A program made the position numbers and the translations under genes. Shown piece after piece: positions 61,043 through 64,000 of a stretch of 64,000 bases of DNA. Position 1 is the stretch's first letter. Every line of letters starts with the position of its first letter. The notes beneath the pieces were generated by a model. The model was given only the letters and a program-made list of their open reading frames with translations, was not told the DNA's origin and ran no database searches. Location: NCBI RefSeq assembly GCF_031455095.1, contig NZ_JAVDSB010000004.1, positions 503,175-567,174 of the forward strand. The letters run 5' to 3'. The stretch is from Paenibacillus_E qinlingensis_A. Its GTDB lineage: Bacteria > Bacillota > Bacilli > Paenibacillales > NBRC-103111.

Positions 61043-61669
61043 TCACCCCTTCACCACTTCTATTGCTTGAACGGGGTACCGCAATATCGTTTTCATTTTG
61101 GCTGGATCAATCTTCCTCGGATCTGATAAGTAAATCTCATGATGGAGCCCACGGTAGCTGAGCTGCTCTTGTGAAATGAAATGCTCCATCTGTGCCAGTG
61201 TTTCTGGTTCTGTCGCATACGGTCCCACGTGCAGCATCTGGACACAGAGTCCCTCATGTATAGTTTCATGCCTTACATCCGCAATAACCTTAAGCTCCTT
61301 CTTCTTCAATAATGCACCATTGCGTGCTTCTTCTACGAGCTCCGCCGTTACAAACACAGGCATCCGAATCAGCAGTTTCCAATGCCACTCCTCTCTCGGC
61401 ACCTCTAACGCTGTTCTAGGATCGCCATCCACCCACCACTGCCCTTCTAACTTCGGTACAGTAAAATCTTGCTCAGCCTTCTTACAATAGCCCTTAACAC
61501 CATAAGCGACGGTATACAGCGCTTCTGTTGCGTTAGCAAAGGTCGAATCATTAGGATCCCCTTTCCCTACGATCGTGACGTAAGAAATAGGTTCAAATTC
61601 AACAATTTGAGGCTTGGTCGGAGCCGTATAGTAAGTTTTATAGGTTTTGGCTAAATCTAATTTATCCAT
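61043..61669 (-). CDS. GyrI-like domain protein (SOUL/effector-binding type)
   Basis: A 208-residue protein with the GyrI-like small-molecule-binding fold. The segments FEPISYVTIVGKGDPNDSTF, WHWKLLIRMPVFV and GLHHEIYLSDPRKIDPAKMK are typical of this group. The ATG at 61669 follows AGAGGA; an open frame to 61867 reads past the neighbour's terminator. Function is unknown, but small-molecule binding or detoxification is possible. Confidence 0.85.
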   Translation of the reverse strand: MDKLDLAKTYKTYYTAPTKPQIVEFEPISYVTIVGKGDPNDSTFANATEALYTVAYGVKGYCKKAEQDFTVPKLEGQWWVDGDPRTALEVPREEWHWKLLIRMPVFVTAELVEEARNGALLKKKELKVIADVRHETIHEGLCVQMLHVGPYATEPETLAQMEHFISQEQLSYRGLHHEIYLSDPRKIDPAKMKTILRYPVQAIEVVKG

Positions 61670-61735
61670 GATGAACTTCCTCTCTTTTACTTTTAGTATA
61701 CTTAATAAACCCTGACACCCTATGTCAACAAACAG

Positions 61736-61778
61736 AAAAAACTTACCTCTCGCAGCAATATGCGAAACAAGTAAGTTT
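61736..61778. terminator. Terminator after the ferritin gene
   Basis: AAAAACTTAC and GTAAGTTTTT form the stem with an inner CGCA/TGCG hairpin. T-tracts occur in both directions. It lies 25 bp after the stop at 61803. Confidence 0.9.
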
Positions 61779-61802
61779 TTGTCTCTTGAAAAGGATATGT
61801 AA

Positions 61803-62312
61803 TTATTCCGCAGCTGGTGGGGTAAACGAGCGTTGTGCAAATTCGGCATCCAACATATAGAAGGCATTGCTATCTTTATCGATGCGTTTCAATTTATTAA
61901 TAATGCTGTCAAACATCGCTTCTTCCTCTACCTGCTCATCAATGAACCACTTCAAGAACTGCATCGTCGCATGCTCTCGATCGTTCAACGCTAAGTCGGA
62001 CAGATGATAGATGCGTTTCGTTACTTCTTGCTCATGCAGATACGCATGCTCAAATGCATCCAAAATCGATTCGTACTGATTCACCGGTGTATTCATGCCA
62101 GCAAAGCTGACCTTTTTCCCACGGTCATTAATAAATTTGAAAATTTTCATTGCATGAAATTTCTCTTCTTCTGCTTGTACTTTAAAAAAGTTCGAAAACC
62201 CATCCAAGCTTTCCGCAGCGCAATAACCAGCAATAGCCAAGTAGACATGCGCGGAGTAAAACTCATAATTCATCTGTTCGTTTAGCGCTTCTGTTAGTGT
62301 ATCGTTTAACAT
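61803..62312 (-). CDS. Ferritin
   Basis: A 169-residue four-helix iron-storage protein. Ferroxidase ligands are visible as Glu in NEQMNYEFYSAHVYL, then EEEKFHAMKIF (ExxH) and the later Glu residues in FIDEQVEEEAMFDS. It oxidises and stores iron as a 24-mer in the cytoplasm. The ATG at 62312 has an AAGG site; a GTG at 62324 is too close to it. Confidence 0.95.
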   Translation of the reverse strand: MLNDTLTEALNEQMNYEFYSAHVYLAIAGYCAAESLDGFSNFFKVQAEEEKFHAMKIFKFINDRGKKVSFAGMNTPVNQYESILDAFEHAYLHEQEVTKRIYHLSDLALNDREHATMQFLKWFIDEQVEEEAMFDSIINKLKRIDKDSNAFYMLDAEFAQRSFTPPAAE

Positions 62313-62425
62313 CTGTGCACACACCTTTCTGTATGGTTATCTCTTGCGTATTCCCCATACATACAAGATTACCAGAATTGTGCATAGAAATACAAACGGA
62401 AGTAATAATTTTAATAGATCTATGT

Positions 62426-62677
62426 TCAAGCCGTCACACTTTTGGCTTTAGATGCCGAGATGATTTCTTTTAATTGAGCATACAAATGGTCTGGTGATTC
62501 CGCGCAAAGCAGTTTCTTCTTCCCGATCATCGCAATACACTCTTTCTTGCAATGTCTACAATTGCCAAGGCAGTCTTTCTTCTTCTGCTTCAAATCGGGA
62601 AATTCATTCTTTATGGATTTATATATTTGTTTGGATCCAAATTTCTCATTTCGACAGCAGTACTTAATCGTTTTCAA
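62426..62677 (-). CDS. DUF1450-family small cysteine-rich protein
   Basis: An 83-residue protein starting MKTIKYCCRNEKFGSKQ. It has a pair of Cys near the N-terminus and CLGNCRHCKKEC in the middle, followed by KLLCAESPDHLYAQL. The family has no established function. Start is the TTG at 62677, since GGGAGGAG lies six bases upstream. The open frame continuing toward 62938 is an artefact, because it runs through the tRNA-Leu gene. Confidence 0.8.
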   Translation of the reverse strand: MKTIKYCCRNEKFGSKQIYKSIKNEFPDLKQKKKDCLGNCRHCKKECIAMIGKKKLLCAESPDHLYAQLKEIISASKAKSVTA

Positions 62678-62772
62678 ATGATCTCCTCCCGCCATTTCGC
62701 GTCTATCACTACTATTGATATTAGTGATAATAATAATCAATGTCAACCAAAAATTAGACGAGTTTGTACGAA

Positions 62773-62824
62773 AAAAGAGCTTTCTTCGATCCTCGTTAAA
62801 GGATAAAAGAAAGCTCTTTTTGTT
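62773..62824 (-). terminator. Terminator of the rRNA-tRNA operon
   Basis: On the minus strand AAAAAGAGCTTTCTTTTATCC pairs with the GGATCGAAGAAAGCTC side, followed by TTTTTT. The long stem lies just after tRNA-Leu. Confidence 0.95.
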
Positions 62825-62828
62825 TGGA

Positions 62829-62908
62829 TGCGCGTAGAGGGACTTGAACCCCCACGGTCGCCCGCTAGATCCTAAGTCTAGTGCGTCTGCCAATTCCGCC
62901 ATACGCGC
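62829..62908 (-). tRNA. tRNA-Leu (anticodon TAG)
   Basis: Acceptor GCGCGTA pairs with TACGCGC. The loop is CTTAGGA between CTAGA and TCTAG, and a long variable arm is present. CCA is not encoded. Last tRNA of the rRNA operon. Confidence 0.95.
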
Positions 62909-62927
62909 ATGCTGTAAATAAGGCAAA

Positions 62928-63003
62928 TGGTGAGTCATGTAGGATTCGAACCTACGACACCCTGATTAAAAGTCAGGTGCTCTACCAACTGAGCTAATGA
63001 CTC
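62928..63003 (-). tRNA. tRNA-Lys (anticodon TTT)
   Basis: Acceptor GAGTCAT pairs with ATGACTC. The loop is CTTTTAA between CCTGA and TCAGG. CCA is encoded. Confidence 0.95.
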
Positions 63004-63022
63004 ATGTCTTGTAATAAAAAAA

Positions 63023-63099
63023 TGGCGGAGCTGACGGGATTCGAACCCGCGATCTCCTGCGTGACAGGCAGGCATGTTAGGCCACTACACCACAGCTCC
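63023..63099 (-). tRNA. tRNA-Asp (anticodon GTC)
   Basis: Acceptor GGAGCTG pairs with CAGCTCC. The loop is CTGTCAC between CCTGC and GCAGG. CCA is encoded. Confidence 0.95.
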
Positions 63100-63131
63100 A
63101 CACTATAAAATTCTCCTCTTTAGTTAGAGGT

Positions 63132-63208
<77 letters not shown>

Positions 63209-63230
63209 ACGTTACTATTAAATCATAATA

Positions 63231-63306
63231 TGGTGGAGGCTGACGGGATCGAACCGCCGACCCTCTGCTTGTAAGGCAGATGCTCTCCCAGCTGAGCTAA
63301 GCCTCC
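63231..63306 (-). tRNA. tRNA-Val (anticodon TAC)
   Basis: Acceptor GGAGGCT pairs with AGCCTCC. The loop is CTTACAA between CTGC and GCAG. CCA is encoded. Confidence 0.95.
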
Positions 63307-63325
63307 ATGGGATGTTAAGAATAAA

Positions 63326-63400
63326 TGGTGACCCGTAGGGGACTCGAACCCCTGTTACCTCCGTGAAAGGGAGGTGTCTTAACCACTTGACCAACGGGCC
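63326..63400 (-). tRNA. tRNA-Glu (anticodon TTC)
   Basis: Acceptor GGCCCGT pairs with ACGGGTC. The loop is CTTTCAC between CCTCC and GGAGG. CCA is encoded. Confidence 0.95.
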
Positions 63401-63434
63401 TCGTAAACAGGCACTTCTACAATGAAAGCTCTTA

Positions 63435-63526
63435 TGGCGGAGAGAGAGGGATTCGAACCCTCGAGACGCTTGTGACGCCTACACGATTTCCAATCGTGCT
63501 CCTTCGGCCAGCTCGGACACCTCTCC
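63435..63526 (-). tRNA. tRNA-Ser (anticodon GGA)
   Basis: Acceptor GGAGAGG pairs with CTCTCC. The loop is TTGGAAA between ACGA and TCGT, and a long variable arm is present. CCA is encoded. Confidence 0.95.
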
Positions 63527-63555
63527 ATAAAAAGGCCTGGTTTTTGAAAAATAAA

Positions 63556-63631
63556 TGGCTCCCCGAACAGGACTCGAACCTGTGACAACTCGATTAACAG
63601 TCGAGTGCTCTACCAACTGAGCTATCAGGGA
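63556..63631 (-). tRNA. tRNA-Asn (anticodon GTT)
   Basis: Acceptor TCCCTGA pairs with TCGGGGA (with one G-U pair). The loop is CTGTTAA between CTCGA and TCGAG. CCA is encoded. First tRNA after 5S rRNA. Confidence 0.95.
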
Positions 63632-63671
63632 ATGCAGAGAGACTTTTGACAAGTCAAAAGATCCCTATGTC

Positions 63672-63788
63672 GTTTGGCAACGTTCTACTCTCCCAGAACC
63701 CTGCGGTTCAAGTACCATCGACGCTGGAAGGCTTAACGGTCGTGTTCGAGATGGGAACGCGTGGATCCCTTCCGCCATCATCACCAAA
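63672..63788 (-). rRNA. 5S ribosomal RNA
   Basis: On the minus strand it opens near TTTGGTGATGATGGCGGAAG. The conserved TTCCCATCTCGAACACGA region follows, and the end is GAGTAGAACGTTGCCAAACG. Ends are approximate. Confidence 0.95.
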
Positions 63789-63861
63789 CAGTCAAAGCGT
63801 TTGTTTGCGCCTTGAAAACTAGATACGAAACTTCAACGTAAAGTTAGATTACTTAGGAATT

Positions 63862-64000
63862 GGTTAAGCCCTCGACCGATTAGTATTCGTCAGCTGCATA
63901 CGTTGCCGCACTTCCACCTCGAACCTATCAACCTCGTCGTCTACAAGGGGTCTTACATACTGGGAAATCTCATCTTGAGGGGGGCTTCGCGCTTAGATGC
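63862..64000 (-). rRNA. 23S ribosomal RNA, 3' end only
   Basis: On the minus strand the end reads GACGAATACTAATCGGTCGA then GGGCTTAACC, as in Bacillales 23S rRNA. The window edge cuts it off, so only about 139 bases are present. Confidence 0.95.

Noticed and set aside
62678..62938. Extended open frame giving MAELADALDLGSSGRPWG ahead of the DUF1450 gene
   Set aside because: This stretch is the tRNA-Leu gene read as protein, a well-known artefact. The real start is the TTG at 62677.
63379..63588. Open frame over tRNA-Glu and tRNA-Ser
   Set aside because: It lies wholly over tRNA genes and has no ribosome site.

Overview
The window looks like a chromosomal segment of a spore-forming, Gram-positive Bacillales bacterium, most likely Paenibacillus or a close relative. 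The evidence is strong AGGAGG-type ribosome binding sites, S-layer-homology (SLH) surface proteins, a ydaO-type c-di-AMP riboswitch, a YyaC-type spore protease, lutABC, many two-component systems and AraC regulators, and an rRNA operon followed by a tRNA array. It looks like ordinary chromosome. No prophage, transposase or CRISPR array was seen.

Layout. 0.3-4 kb: lactate-utilisation operon lutA-lutB-lutC with its GntR/FadR-type regulator last. 4-5.2 kb: a winged-helix protein of the AlkZ-like (HTH_42) family. 5.3-15.4 kb: one strand of genes holding two sugar-type ABC permeases, a MacA-like adaptor, a MacB-like permease without ATPase, a lipoprotein solute-binding protein, a large secreted protein and a two-component system; no ATPase is encoded there. 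15.4-19.1 kb: an intergenic region rich in palindromes, an AraC regulator and two Gfo/Idh/MocA oxidoreductases.

19.3-31.9 kb is the most interesting part. Two converging transcription units each begin with a cobalamin riboswitch and a terminator. The plus-strand unit encodes an SLH-anchored alpha/alpha-toroid protein, a membrane-anchored DUF4430 protein, an EcfT protein, and one polypeptide fusing two ECF ATPase domains to an S component. The minus-strand unit is a single 1980-residue protein with three DUF4430 domains, two toroids and three SLH repeats. Toroid plus DUF4430 is the two-domain architecture of animal intrinsic factor and transcobalamin. I infer a cell-surface vitamin B12 (corrinoid) capture and uptake system.

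32-40.8 kb: a small Pro/Met-rich membrane protein, a 51-bp tandem repeat, an MBL-fold hydrolase, a thioredoxin-like protein, DedA, a cupredoxin, a second two-component system, an MMPL transporter, and a region full of short repeats. 40.8-47.6 kb: a GH4 glycosidase with a divergent AraC regulator, a surface beta-propeller protein, a Dabb protein, an SDR-like protein and a diguanylate cyclase. 47.8-59.2 kb: topB, lspA, a HAD phosphatase, a CcdC-like protein, an ABC exporter of mosaic base composition, a YyaC-type protease, an NlpC/P60 hydrolase under a c-di-AMP riboswitch, a GNAT protein and a CE7-type esterase. 59.3-64 kb: four tRNAs, a block of protein genes (AIM24, coiled-coil membrane protein, GyrI-like, ferritin, DUF1450), then eight tRNAs, 5S rRNA and the 3' end of 23S rRNA, all on the minus strand.

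All coordinates and starts come from reading the sequence. Family assignments rest on recognised motifs, not on a database search.
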